The notes beneath the pieces are model-generated. The model did no database searches and was not told the origin of the DNA. It saw only the letters and a program-made list of their open reading frames with translations. A DNA stretch of 64,000 bases from NCBI RefSeq assembly GCF_014529535.1, contig NW_023503941.1, positions 4,834,942 to 4,898,941 on the forward strand. Direction: 5' to 3'. Position 1 is the stretch's first letter. Each line of letters opens with the position of its first letter. This DNA comes from Bradysia coprophila (taxonomy: Eukaryota; Arthropoda; Insecta; Diptera; Sciaridae). Positions 21,494 through 32,790 of the stretch are shown piece by piece. Both the position numbers and the translations under genes were made by a program.

Positions 21494-22676
21494 CATAGCT
21501 AACGCCGACCCGTACGAAACACCTATTCGTATCAAAAGCCTTTAATGTGAAACTCTTCATTTCTCTTACTTCATTTTCTTCTCTGCTGAAAAACTATTCT
21601 TCCTTTTAAATCACTTACATTATCCACTCTTTGCCTTGTTATCATATACAACTAAATTGCCGGAGGCAATATAGACAGCCCCGTACGAAGTCAAATTTCA
21701 TAAATTCCTATTTAAACAGCTATATACCGCTATATTTACCTATATTTCACTGTAAATAAACATTTCACAGAGGAATATGCTATTATATAGCTCTATATGC
21801 CTGTATATAGCTCAATATAGCTGTATATAGGTATATATAGATGTCCATATATGGAATCCCTGAAACCCTACACACATAACAAATTATTTCCATGTTAACA
21901 GAAACTCTCTAAGTATCATTTTTCCCAAGATATTTCTATTTTACTAAAATCCAATATGGCCGTCGGCAGCCATTTTGTTAGGAGACCGGAAATAGTACCA
22001 ACGCTTTACATTCGTTAATACCTTTCAAACAAAAAAAAATTCATGAAATTCGGTCAAAATTTACTCGAGATATTGTCAAAATACACCACGTTCACTGTAC
22101 TTCCGAGTAGCCAGATAAGAGCTCACTCCAAGAGACCTAGCTCACGCTCCGGAGAACATAATTTCATAAAAAATTTGTTCAAATGTGGCCGACCTACAAG
22201 CAAAAACTGCTTGCCGCCCTGTGCCTGTTTCACACCAAGGGGTCTAACTCACAAGTCGGTCATCCGATTTCCATAAACTTTTTTTTTGTCGATCGGTATT
22301 GTAAATATCTTTCATTCGATGTATCATTTACGAGTATAGCGTTTAAATGTCCGGAGATATCTTCGAAAAACCGTAAAGCACTTATTGGGCCACAGCTCGG
22401 GAGGGGTCGATCCAAAATCACTCATCTTCGAACTTAGCCTGTCTTTTGACATTACTAAACGGGAAAAAAAAGAATTTTCAAAATCGGATGCGTTTTACTC
22501 AAGTTATCGTGCAGACAGACAGACGGACAGACGGACAGACGGACATTTTTTTTTCGCGGATTTGGCATCTCTAGACAACCACAATAGGTTTCCCCTTACT
22601 CAGGGAGTCCAATTCGACGTGTTACAAACGTATGCGTAAACCTATAAGACCCCAGTACTTCGTACGGGTCTAAAAA
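21494..22676 (+). mobile_element. Family A element, copy 4, with a recoverable empty site
   Basis: Comparison with 20083-20110 shows the pre-insertion sequence GCGATAAAATACCTTC. Here it reads GCGAAAA, element, TACCTTC. The element therefore entered between A and T without a longer target duplication, as Helitrons do. Internally it lacks ~50 bp after ACATAATTTCATAAA relative to copies 1 and 5. Confidence 0.8.
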
Positions 22677-23870
22677 TACCTTCATACCTACCTTGGTAGA
22701 TAAATAACTATTACTGAATCGTTTTCCGTAATAAATTCGAACTTTCCACGCATTATCGAAAAACCAAAATAAGTAAAACTTTCATAGAACATAGCCGCTA
22801 TAATCTAACAGTCACAACAGTAGATCGTGTGAGTTGTATGATGCAGAAAGAAAATCTATTGATTACATTTGAAATAAATAAAAGTAGCGTGAATATCATC
22901 AGTACAGTGATAGTGAACTCATAAGTCCAGTCACGGTGGTTATATTACGCACAGAGTTTGCAACGAGCCGTATATTCAAACATAATCATACAAACGCAGA
23001 CTTTAAAATCTCTATTCCAACGATACCAAAACTAAATGTCACTAATTCGTTTGTTGATTGGTCCAATCTTCAAAAATCATAAAATGGAATTCTGCTGGTA
23101 CGTTAATTGTCTGCATTCTTCATCGAAAGAATGTACATTTCGATTTTCGAAAGATGCCAGCAAATGAACGCGCAAATTTTTTTTGGATAAAATATGCTCG
23201 GTGAGCGAGTAATTAATCAAGGACTTAAATCATTTGTTTTTGTAGGTGTTGAGGAATTCTACGCCGCTTCATTTACAATAACCCACAAAGTGACATTCTC
23301 CTTATACAAAATGTGTCATTTTGTCAATTATTGTGAATGTCGCGGCGCGAAATTCCTAGCAGCCATCGTACGGTCTTGGATGTTAGCCATGCATGAGATA
23401 CTCTTTGTGCAGTTAATGAAGGATATTACTTCACGCTAGCAGAATAAGATTTGTTTACCAGTTTCATTTAAATAGTTTTTGAATTGTCGAATCATGCTGG
23501 ACTGCACATAGTAGATGTTTACTGACAAACCACACAAAATGTTTCAACAGAAAAGTGTGTATAGTCCTTCTAAACATTTGAATATTTCGTCTTTGTTGGC
23601 TTCACTTGTTTCGGACTCAGAGTCTGAGTCTGAAAAGGATATTAACGAATTCATTATTCCCAATATCATTTGATCAATACAATCCAAATTGAATTAAATT
23701 AAATGTAAACAATGGATCACGTCAACAAATGAATTTGGAATTTATTTTTTTACATTGAAAGTCATGAAATTTTCCTGAACGTTAAATCGCCCCCGATCCG
23801 TTGCAAAATTTCAAATATTGAGCGGACTGACGGTGTGAATTGAATCCTAATGCTTAGTTTCCTCTTACCA
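22677..23870. other. No gene recognised
   Basis: AT-rich. The left edge (TACCTTCATACCTACCTTGGTAGATAAAT) continues the repeat interrupted by family A. Open frame 23194-23439 (+) has no signal peptide or motif I can name. Confidence 0.4.
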
Positions 23871-23968
23871 AAAAAGTACTCCGTGTGAGACAAAATTGAA
23901 TTTTTTCAATTTTTCCTTTGTTTATTTGACGGCTCGCTTTCTCACGGCTCTCTCACGGAGTACTTTTT
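23871..23968. repeat. Small foldback repeat
   Basis: AAAAAGTACTCCGTG at 23871-23885 is inverted perfectly at 23954-23968. About 68 bases lie between. Confidence 0.6.
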
Positions 23969-23998
23969 GTTGAGTGGAATGGACACTTAAGAGTAATT

Positions 23999-24233
23999 AT
24001 ACCTAGAGAGGAAATTTCGAACAAAATTACGTAAAATATGTGGTCCCAACATGAAATACGAAATGTTTATTGGTATGTGTGTTTGCCCTCCTAATTAAGA
24101 GGGCAAATTGAACCATCAAAAGCGAAAAAGCGTCAACGCATACTTGTATCGGTGTAAAAGTATACGAAATGTGTATCTCATACAAACTGATGTTGGGACC
24201 ACATTTCGTCGTACAAATTTCCTCTCTAGGTAT
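23999..24233. mobile_element. 235-bp MITE
   Basis: ATACCTAGAGAGGAAATTT at the left end is inverted at 24215-24233. An inner GTGGTCCCAACAT / ATGTTGGGACCAC pair continues the stem. Flanking TTAT/TTAA-like bases leave the TSD undecided. No coding capacity. Confidence 0.75.
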
Positions 24234-24869
24234 TAATACTCTAAGATTGAATCCAAGCAAATGCTGCACATAAATGTCGTAAAATAAATCCTGCAAAACG
24301 GCAAAACTTGCTTTAAGAAGTGTAAGAAATGTTTTAACATAAAAATTTGCTTGGAAATAGGATTATTTAGTGGATTCGGCGTTTGTGAAATAATAATATC
24401 GACGAGTTTAATGAAGCATCGGTCTACTTGGTTTTGGCGTCTACTTGGATGTATAAATTTCGAAACATAACATTTGGTACATGAAGATCTGGAAAGCATT
24501 GATGTTCAATAAACAACTACAGCATGAAATTCATCGGCGAAAGAGAAAGGGCCATCTGGCGGGAGTTCGGAACGTTTCTGAAAATCAATGCTGGAAAACT
24601 CGAGCACAAAATTTGTGTGTGCAGAGCGCTAGGTCACACTATGAGGAAAATTATAATTGGATTTCGATCCTGTGATTTTAGACCCAACCCAACCCAAACT
24701 TGTTAGAAATGGGTGGATCGAAAACAGTAAAGAATAAAATTGCAGAAAGAGTTCAGACTGGATTGACGAGTACTGACTTTAAAGTTAACGTTGACTTATC
24801 ACTTGCCGTCTACATCAGAGTCTATGGTTCTGTAGATAGAACGCAGGACCACAACTTATCGAATCGATA

Positions 24870-25429
24870 ATGTCGATAGACGCAGCTTTTCTTGGTTTTA
24901 GGATCGCCGTAAATGAGTTGTATGAGGAAGATGAAGCGGATGCATACTTGCAATGTTTAAAAACTATCGTAAACAATAGCGTGCCGTGGAAACATTTTCT
25001 CGAGTTTATCACATTCTGGGCCGATATATTGCAGCTACTTAAAACTTTCCACAAATATTTCGAATCCGATACGAATACCACGAAAAAGCTAGAACTGTTT
25101 CTACGTCAACCACAGTTTGGAAAACGGATGGGAAGAACTATTTTTAAGTAAAATTGATGATGCTTGTGACGACGTGATGTTTTATGGGTGTAGAGTAACT
25201 ACTGAAGGAAGAACGAGAAATTTTAACATCAATGCTTTTATCAACGAGAAACGCGAAGCTATGACACATTTAGACGAAAGACTTGAATTCGACGTGTTTT
25301 TACAGGAAAGCCTTAAACTCTCCGAGTGTGCCACAAATTTATTGCACTAGATTTTGACGAAAACATAAAGAAAATGAAGTTCAAGGACATGAATTTACAC
25401 ACTCTCAAGGCATTGCTACCACGTGTGTA
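24870..25429 (+). pseudogene. Decayed protein-coding sequence with two frameshifts
   Basis: A protein-like frame runs from 24870 (FRIAVNELYEEDEADAYLQC...) to ~25110. It continues one frame over as ENGWEELFLSKIDDACDDV... to ~25345, then a third frame as ALDFDENIKKMKFKDMNLHT to a TAA at 25427. Codon use and composition stay protein-like across both breaks, which suggests single-base indels in one former gene. An adjacent frame at 24524-24706 may be an upstream part. The family was not recognised. Confidence 0.4.
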
Positions 25430-25954
25430 ACCCTTATGCATCTATGATCATAATGCTTCCGTAACCACATTGCGTACTTGACATTATTGCCCACCTTTGC
25501 CCACCCGAACATTATTTAATTCAACACATGCAATTTACTATTTCTCGAATATTATTTATTTACACACTCTCATCACACACGCTGTTATACCGACAACGCA
25601 ATATTTTGTGTCATTTCTCTCAGAGACCATAAATGCACACATAATGCCGAAAGCCGACGAAAATCACAACTGTCATGTGATTTGTCAATTTTCTTTTAAG
25701 CTTTGTAGTGAGAGGTTACACAATTTAATGCTCGATGTTTTTCTGGAAAAAAAGTGTTTTTATTCCTTCTGAAACGAGAAACTTGATCTGAGTGTGTATA
25801 CCAAGTGTGTTGTTGAGTAGTTTAGTGGTATACACACATTGACGACAGCCGCTGTAAATAGTTTGAAGGATATTAACACTCTCTCACCCAAGGCCTTTTG
25901 ATTGCGGATAGCTCAGGCAAATTTTTGAAAATTTATTGGTTTTTTCAGACAGAT
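25430..25954. other. No gene recognised
   Basis: AT-rich spacer. It ends in a polypyrimidine tract and AG at 25947-25948, just before the ATG of the next open frame, so an upstream non-coding exon is possible. Confidence 0.35.
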
Positions 25955-26209
25955 ATGGATTGCCCGTCGCCGACACCAACACCGCCACCGGACATCACTG
26001 ATTATTCATCAATTAGCATGCGAACTCAACGCCGCATCCATACCATGCGTCGACTAGTTTATTTAATACATATCGCAGCGCGTCGACTCGAACGCCACCT
26101 GCGTCTCCGAATCGCCCTGGCAAAACGGGAGCTCATCACTTTGTGGCGGCGTATAACTGGATTGTTGCAGCGTTTTTTTAAATCTTTTTCTTTCTTTAAA
26201 TTAGTTTAG
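25955..26209 (+). CDS. Arg-rich small protein, 84 residues (hypothetical)
   Basis: ATG at 25955 directly follows a strong acceptor (TTTTTTCAG), so this may be the coding exon of a spliced transcript. The N-terminus is proline-rich (SPTPTPPPD), followed by a long Arg-rich amphipathic stretch (MRRLVYLIHIAARRLERHLR) and a Phe-rich end. There is no signal peptide. A separate acidic frame (ETKDIVEENDEGVQDEE) lies at 26341-26412 and is closed by tandem TAA codons. It might be another exon or another decayed piece. The function is unknown and it could be a transposon fragment. Confidence 0.35.
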   Translation: MDCPSPTPTPPPDITDYSSISMRTQRRIHTMRRLVYLIHIAARRLERHLRLRIALAKRELITLWRRITGLLQRFFKSFSFFKLV

Positions 26210-27043
26210 GTTAGGCGATCTGCAAAGTTTTATTAATTTTTTTTTTCTTTGCAGGTCAACGGTAAATATTTAATATTTTTGTTCTTTTTTTAAACTTTGT
26301 CACAGTTTCTTTTCGTAAATTAATGTTTTCTATAAAATAGAAAGAAACATTGGAAACAAAAGATATTGTTGAAGAAAATGACGAAGGCGTTCAAGATGAA
26401 GAAAAAGAATTTTAATAATATGATGAAGACGACGCAGCACGTCAGAGATTTTGGAATGCTCATATGGAGAATTAGTATGATCGACACGGTGGCGTGGCGT
26501 GCGTTAGAATTGAATATAAAAAATGTATTCCTCACTGTAAATAATCATTGATTTATTGATTTTTCAATCCGAAAAAGTTATCTTTTACATTTTTCTGAAT
26601 GTCTAACCGATGCGACTTAAGGTGGAACGAATAGTAGAGGTCTTTCTTCTTAGAATTGTTCCAACACCCTTCACACGAAGATTTTCAAAAACTACTAACG
26701 ACTATTATTTCTTAGAAACTAGTTTCCTGTTGTCGGATATATAAATCAAAAACGATTTTGACCTCCACTTGATCGCTCATAGTTGGCATTTCAATTCAAA
26801 AATTTGGTAGTTGGTAGTTGACTACCACAGTGATAATTGACAACCGAATTAATTACCATCGAGAGCTTCGCACCGACTGATGTAATTATTCTGCCTGCTT
26901 GTCTATTTATAACTCGAGAATTTGGCTACCACGATGATAAATTACAATGCTACTATGAGCAAATCAACACCAGGCAAAAAATTATTTGTTATCTGACAAC
27001 CAACCGCTCATAGTTGGCATTGCAATACGAAAATTTGGTAGTT
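26210..27043. other. No gene recognised; TTGGTAGTT palindromic repeat
   Basis: The region 26740-27043 is built from TTTGGTAGTTGGTAGTTGAC / GACTACCA motifs that resume at 28320-28680, after the retroposed insertion. The same words are also repeated within it (26800-26830, 27030-27050). Confidence 0.45.
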
Positions 27044-28328
27044 GGTAGAGCTAGATTAGATTAGATTAGATTAGATGGGAGGGTGTAAGCCCAGCACCTA
27101 AGCCTCAGATGGGCCTGTTGTGCTATTGTACAAGTCTCTTGATCATATGGACTGTGATTTTACATCATATCTCTCCCGACTTAGATTGTTCACAAATCGA
27201 CCGTGTGTTAACGTCCCATACGTTGTGAATTCTCCAAGCCGTGGGTGGTATGCGAATACCACAACCATCACTAATTGACCTGTACATTTTCCCAAAGGTG
27301 GCGCTATCAACATTGTCATGTTGTAGCTCTTTCTACTATTGACATTATGTCGATATGGTTTCTTTTATGGAGAAAGCGAATGTTGGGTTTTTTGATATTT
27401 CCGACTTTGTTACGGTTACGGCTATTAGTTTTAGGTAATAGCAAGTGTCTAATCACCATAGGCCATGAGTTGCCTCTTCGTATAAATCGCCATGCCACCA
27501 TGTGACTGAACTCGTTCTGGCGTTGCAGGTTGTAGCGTTTGAATGATTCGTATTTCGTCATATCCCTTGACATCCATACAACGTATCAATCAATAGATCT
27601 GTTAAACCTCGCGGTCATTTTGGAGTACAAGATAGTTTCTGTATCTTGGGATTGTACCACAGCAAATTTGTAAAAATTTGCTATGTGGTTTTGGGGTGTC
27701 AAATGAGAACCCGAGGAGTTTGTACCTTACCTGCACTAAAATTGACTGCCAGATGCCATACGGCAATGTGTCATTTTCGTACATTAATCGAGCACGTAAT
27801 TTAGCATTAGCTTCTGGTAGAGTCGATTGTTAATCCGTACACCGACGCCACGAAGCACATGTTAAATAACAAAGGAAATAACACAACTGTTGATATCGCA
27901 CAATGAGGCGAGAACAACTTTATTGATCAAAGAGAAAATGACCTACGAGAACAACACTTTGACTTCGTTAATAAAACCTTTAAAATAATTTCACCATTTA
28001 ACCATTACAGCAAAATAAAAACACCAAAGCCGTAAAAGTTGGCACAGAAATTAGACAAAATCGAAAATGAATTCACACACAGCCACACAAAAGAAACACT
28101 TTTAGAGAGCAACGCATAAACACGTCCGTTCTCTGTGACTGCCGTTGTCCAACCATATTCCTACTTAGTTGTAAGCTGTAAACGTAGGCAAATTGGCAAT
28201 CAACATGATAAATTTTAGTGAAATTAACTACTTTCACCACAAACTAACGCACTTCAAAATGATACCACTTGTTGACTGTACAAGTGGTTATGCGTTTTAT
28301 TTATTGAACGGTTTTTCTGGTAGAGCTA
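27044..28328 (-). mobile_element. Retroposed insertion with 10-bp target-site duplication and (TCTAA)n tail
   Basis: GGTAGAGCTA is perfectly duplicated at 27044-27053 and 28319-28328. On the minus strand the 1265-bp insert ends in (TCTAA)n preceded by GGCCCATCTGAGGCTTAGG and GCTGGGCTTACACCCTCCC. That terminus resembles I/LOA-clade non-LTR elements. Inside I find no reverse transcriptase: the longest minus frames (27316-27573, 27602-27784) match nothing I know. It is either a non-autonomous LINE derivative or a retroposed host transcript mobilised with a LINE-type tail. Confidence 0.7.
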
Positions 28329-29150
28329 AGAGCTAACTACTAATATTATAATTGACGACCAAACGTAATTTTCGGCAGAGATGTTTACTATTCGAGAACT
28401 GCGCACTGACTGACGAAATTATTCTGCCTGCTTGCCTATTTAGAGCTTGAATTTTTGGTAGTTGACTACCAAACTGGTAGTTGATTACCATGCTGATAGA
28501 GAGGTGATAGAGATGTTAACTGTTTGAGAGCTGCACACCGACTGATGAAATTATTTAGGCTGCTTGCCTATTTATAATTCGATAATTTGGTAGTTGACTA
28601 CCAAACTGGTAGTTTAATACCAAATTGGTCGTTGAATACTAAATTGGTAGTTGACTGCGAAACTGATAGAAAGTTGGTGGAGATGTTTACTGTTCAACAG
28701 CTAAATATCGACTGATGAAACTATTCTTCCTGCTTGCAGAAAACGATCAATGAGATAATTTGTTAATAAAATTGTCTCATACGTCAGAAAAATTAAAATA
28801 GACGCGAAGTTCTAGAGAATTGTAGTGTTAGTACACTTCAATCAAAATTGTGGATTCATGGAAAGGCTGTCGCGGAAGGTTCAAGGTGTCATGGATAGAA
28901 GAGCAACGACATAGAACAACATTAAATAGACCAAGCAACTTGTAAGAATTAAATTTTTACAGTTTGTTTGATGATTCGATTCTATTTCTATTAACATTGA
29001 GATAGTTTGGTTATCGCTTTGCTATCAGGAAATATAAAATTTATTTCGTACTGTTTGGTCATGTCGAGCTCATTTTCAAGGCACGAGTATTTATCATCAG
29101 CAATACAATCAGAAATTTTATTAAACAAAAACAACTGAACAACCAATGAA
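28329..29150. repeat. Degenerate TTGGTAGTTGACTACCAA repeats and spacer
   Basis: The palindromic word TTGGTAGTTGACTACCAA and variants (ACTGGTAGTT, AATTGGTCGTTGAA) recur at ~28452-28490 and ~28577-28660. At 28856-28945 a segment (GTGTCATGGATAGAA, ACGACATAGAACAACA) is shared with 33195-33296. No gene recognised. Confidence 0.5.
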
Positions 29151-29153
29151 CCT

Positions 29154-29628
29154 GTCAGAAATAGTTGCAAGGGCAATTGGAGGAGTGATTTCACTGTCGA
29201 ATAAGTCACTCAATAAAATAATCAAAGTAATGTGTTTTTCTCAAAAATAGATGGTAGTGTAGTGTCTTGGCGCTTGCGAGCTGGGGATAATATCCTACCA
29301 AGACGAATGTAGTACTGACATCGGGAATTGGAAGGTAGAATTTCCCACAAGTGGCGCAGTTGGTAGGATATTATCCCCAGCTCGCAAACGCCAAGACACT
29401 GCAATACCATCTATTTTTGAGAAAAACACATTACTTTGGGCATGTTGCCCGTTGAACGATACTGTGTATTCTGAACTATTTTCGTACAATTCCATTGTAT
29501 TTTAGGCCAGTTCTAAGGCAACTAGACCCATTTTAATTGAATGGAATACTTTGATTATTTTATTGAGCGACTTATTCGACAGTGAAATCACTCCTCCAAT
29601 TGCCCTTGCAACTATTTCTGACAGAACC
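29154..29628. repeat. Long palindrome with ~150-bp near-perfect stem
   Basis: Outer arm CTGTCAGAAATAGTTGCAAG...TAATCAAAGT (29154-29228) is inverted at ~29548-29628 with one mismatch seen. Inner arm GTGTTTTTCTCAAAAATAGA...ATATCCTACCAA (29231-29300) is inverted at ~29361-29430 with few mismatches. The central loop is ~60 bp. An unpaired ~110-bp insert (29437-29547) sits in the right arm only. It is immediately upstream of the peptide gene cluster. Confidence 0.85.
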
Positions 29629-30050
29629 TATACAATTCCTATGAATTAATTGAAAATTTCTTAAATCTAAAAATTGTGGTTGCGGGACTTTTTTGGTTTC
29701 TTGTGCGTTGTTCTTCCTTTAACTATTGGAAGAGTGGAATGAGTCTTATTATTATTTTGCCTTCATTTTAACCTCTTAGAAACGACAACAGTCTCGTCAT
29801 TCATAAATTCTGTTGACTCATCTGTTCAAAGCGTAACAAGTTCAATAAAATTTAGAATTTCATTTGCTACACAAACATAATTTTGTAGAACGCGGATTTA
29901 ATAGAGGAAGTCAACACGCTACAGGAAACTACCTGAGAATCATAAAATTTTGATTTGACGAACCGGTCATAATAAAGCGGGGCTGCTCAAGATGGAGACC
30001 GGCATTATCAATTCGTTTGTAACATCGATATTATCAGAACAGCCAACTAA

Positions 30051-30767
30051 ATGTTCGCAAAATATCCAGTTTTGTTGTTGGTGGTGCAACTTTTGCTACT
30101 AGGTTTTGCTCAATGCGAATTGAAAGAAAGTGAGTCTCTAACAGACATCCGATGCTCAATTGGTGTACGAGATGATTTTTACCCCCAATCATTCCTCTAG
30201 GCAGTCTAAGCCTCAGTCTGTAACCAATTATTGATATGAGGATCAGCTTAACTTAACCTCCTCACGTAGAAAAACCTTTGCTGATCAATGAAATATTTTT
30301 CCATTTAGACGGATTATGTGATTTCAATGGCAAGACATATGGACATTTGGAATGCAGAAAATCATGTCGTGGAGTAAGGGACTCGCGCACGGGCACATGT
30401 GATGATGAACTAAAATGCTGCAATACAGTCGGGACAATAATTAGCCAAACGGACCCTGAATGTAAGTGAATGAAAATGTCGATGTCACCTCTGAATAATA
30501 CAAATTTTGTGTGGCCCTAATTTAGACGGATATTGTGTGTTTGGTGAAGCAGTCGATGAATTTTTTGAATGCAAAAAGTCATGTGGTGAACTTTCACATA
30601 TTCCCGAAGGTAGATGTGGTGCAGCCCTCCAATGCTGCTATAGAGTCCACCCGTACTTTGGGAAAGAAGTGACGATCGCTCCAGATGTTTTAATAAAAAA
30701 AGTACCCACTACTAAGCCACCCATACCATATATATACCAATATATTAGAACGACGATAAACAATTGA
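30051..30767 (+). CDS. Secreted two-domain six-cysteine (defensin-like) protein, copy 1
   Basis: Exons 30051-30129, 30309-30461 and 30526-30767 join in phase 1 at both introns to give 157 residues. Exon 1 is a signal peptide (MFAKYPVLLLVVQLLLLG, cleaved near AQC). Exons 2 and 3 each encode one domain. Both start with the same (D/N/Y)G(L/Y)C and follow C-x11-C-x3-C-x10-C-x5-CC or a close spacing, ending in a CC pair as in beta-defensin-like folds. A basic tail with TTKPP follows domain 2. Likely an extracellular, possibly antimicrobial, peptide. That role is inferred from cysteine pattern, size and tandem duplication, and cysteine-knot inhibitors are an alternative. An upstream GATA-like TTATCA lies at ~30031. 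Confidence 0.7.
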
Positions 30768-31446
30768 AGTGTAAGCTTTACCGATTTCACAAATAAAATC
30801 AAGATACGACGATACTTTGGTGGTAATTATTGTCAAATTACTAAACCATTTATCGATATGCCAGTTCTGTCAAAATTTTATACTTCATACTCGAGTATAA
30901 AAAATTAAATTAAATAATTAAAATTAATAATTCCGTTTTTCAACTAAAAAAAACTGAAAGAGCTGAGTATACCTTCATGTGATCCAAATCGCCCAAATAT
31001 CTGATGATACCAGGTGGTACCAAAGTAACTTTATAGGTGAGAGCATCTTTTGGTTTCCTCAGACTTTCCTGTGCGTTGTTCTTCCTGTAACTATTAGAAG
31101 AGTGGAATGAGTCTTATTACTATTTTGTCTTCATTTTAAACTCTTAGAAACGACAACAGTCTCGTCATTAATTGATTCTGTTGATTCGTCTGTTCAAAGC
31201 GTAACAAGTTCAATAAAATAAAGAATTTCATTTGCTTGTTACACAAAAATAAAATTTTGTGGAATGCGGCTTTAATAGCGGAAGTCAACACGCGACAGGA
31301 AACTATACCTGGGAATCATAAAATTTTGATTTGATGAACCGGTCATAATAAAGCGGAGCAGCTCAAGATGGAGACCGGCATTATCAATCCGTTTGTATCA
31401 TCGATATAATCGTTGAATATACAACATCATCAGAACAGCCAACTAA
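30768..31446. other. Spacer and duplicated upstream region of copy 2
   Basis: 30785-30907 recurs inverted at 33850-33985. From ~31050 the sequence repeats the region upstream of copy 1 (AAACGACAACAGTCTCGTCA, GCGTAACAAGTTCAATAAAA, CGGTCATAATAAAGCGG), so the duplicated unit includes about 400 bp of 5' flank. Confidence 0.6.
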
Positions 31447-32152
31447 ATGTTAGCAAAATATCCAGTTTTGTTGTTGGTGGTGCAACTTTTGCTACTAGGT
31501 TTTACTCAATGCAGATTGAAAGAAAGTGAGTCAATATCGCTCTAACAGACATCCGATGTTCAATTGGTGTACTTGAGATGATTTTTACCCCCCATCATTC
31601 CTCTAGGCAGTCTAAGCCTATGTCTGTAACCAAGGATTGATATGAGGATCAGCTTAACCTCCTCACGTAGAAAAACCTTTGCTGATCAATGAAATATTTT
31701 CTTATTTAGACGGATTGTGCAATTTCAATGGCAAGACATATGGACATTTGCAATGCAGAAAATCATGTCGTGGAGTCAAGGATTCGCACACGGGCACTTG
31801 TGATGATGGACTAAGATGCTGCAATACAGTCGGGACAATACTTAGCCAAACGGACGCTGAATGTAAGTGAATTAAATGAAAATGTCGATGTCACCTCTGA
31901 ATGACAAAAATTTTGTGTGGCCCTAATTTAGACGGATATTGTGTGTTTGATGAAGCAGTCGATGAACTTTTTGAATGCAAAAAGTCATGTGGTGAACTTT
32001 CTCATATTCCCGAAGGTAGATGTGGTGCAGCCCTCCAATGCTGCTATAGAGTCCACCCATACTTTGGGAAAGAAGTGACGATCGCTCCAGATTTTTTAAT
32101 AAAAAAAGGAACCACTACTAAGACACCAATACCAATTGGTATACCATATTAG
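31447..32152 (+). CDS. Secreted two-domain six-cysteine protein, copy 2
   Basis: Exons 31447-31525, 31710-31862 and 31932-32152 join in the same phases as copy 1 to give 150 residues. The signal peptide begins MLAKYPVLLLVVQL. Domain 1 keeps six cysteines (GLCNFNGKTYGHLQC, KSC, GTC, CC). Domain 2 is almost identical to copy 1 except for EAVDELFEC. The C-terminal tail differs (KKGTTTKTPIPIG), so the tail is the fastest-changing part of the family. No disabling change was seen. Confidence 0.7.
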
Positions 32153-32456
32153 ATATATTTGATAAATATCTAAATATATGAAAACGACGATAAACAATTG
32201 AAGTATAAGCTTTTGAATACGAACTGTCCTATCTCCCTTTCTAATTATTTTATTTCAACTTATTAACCCTTTTATTTGGATACACAGCGACTAATATAAT
32301 ATCTATGTTCACACAATTCAGACACTACATATTCACACACACACAACATAAAGGCGTTCGAACATGGGTGGTTATGAAACTATTCACGCTATTCTCATAT
32401 GTTTTTTGTCGACGTGTCTAGGGGGTGCGCTCGAAGTAAATACCATTTTGTCTGAA

Positions 32457-32525
32457 CCCGTGACTTGGGCGCTAGAGCTCTTGACTCATAATCTAGAGGT
32501 CCCGAGTTCAAATCCGCGGCTGGGT
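32457..32525 (+). other. tRNA-like segment (SINE head or tRNA pseudogene)
   Basis: The A-box-like GGGCGCTAGAGCTC, a CTCATAA anticodon-type loop and the B box GAGTTCAAATCC are in order and correctly spaced. The T stem pairs poorly and the acceptor stem has only about five pairs, so a functional tRNA is unlikely. Confidence 0.35.
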
Positions 32526-32714
32526 AAGATATTTTTTCTTCATTTGCTTTCACTCACTCATAAACAATTAGAATTTTCTATATTTTTAACGTTACGCTTT
32601 AGCAAAGGACTATTGCAGTACATAAGAGGAAAGTCATCTAATGTGGGAAATTACGAGTGTTATGATGTGAATTTGGAATGTAAAGCGATCGTGAAGGTGT
32701 AATTTGAGATGAAA

Positions 32715-32790
32715 AATTAGTGCCAGGGTGGGAGACGAACCCACAATCTTCACCTTTCCGGGGCATTCATATCGCATTGTTAATTATACA
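32715..32790 (-). other. tRNA-like segment, minus strand (SINE or pseudogene)
   Basis: On the minus strand GTGGG-TTCGTCT-CCCAC forms a perfect T arm, followed by CCTGGCAC. The D arm and acceptor 5' half are not convincing. Confidence 0.3.

Noticed and set aside
32457-32525. Functional tRNA-Met
   Set aside because: T stem and acceptor stem pair too poorly. Better explained as a SINE head or pseudogene.
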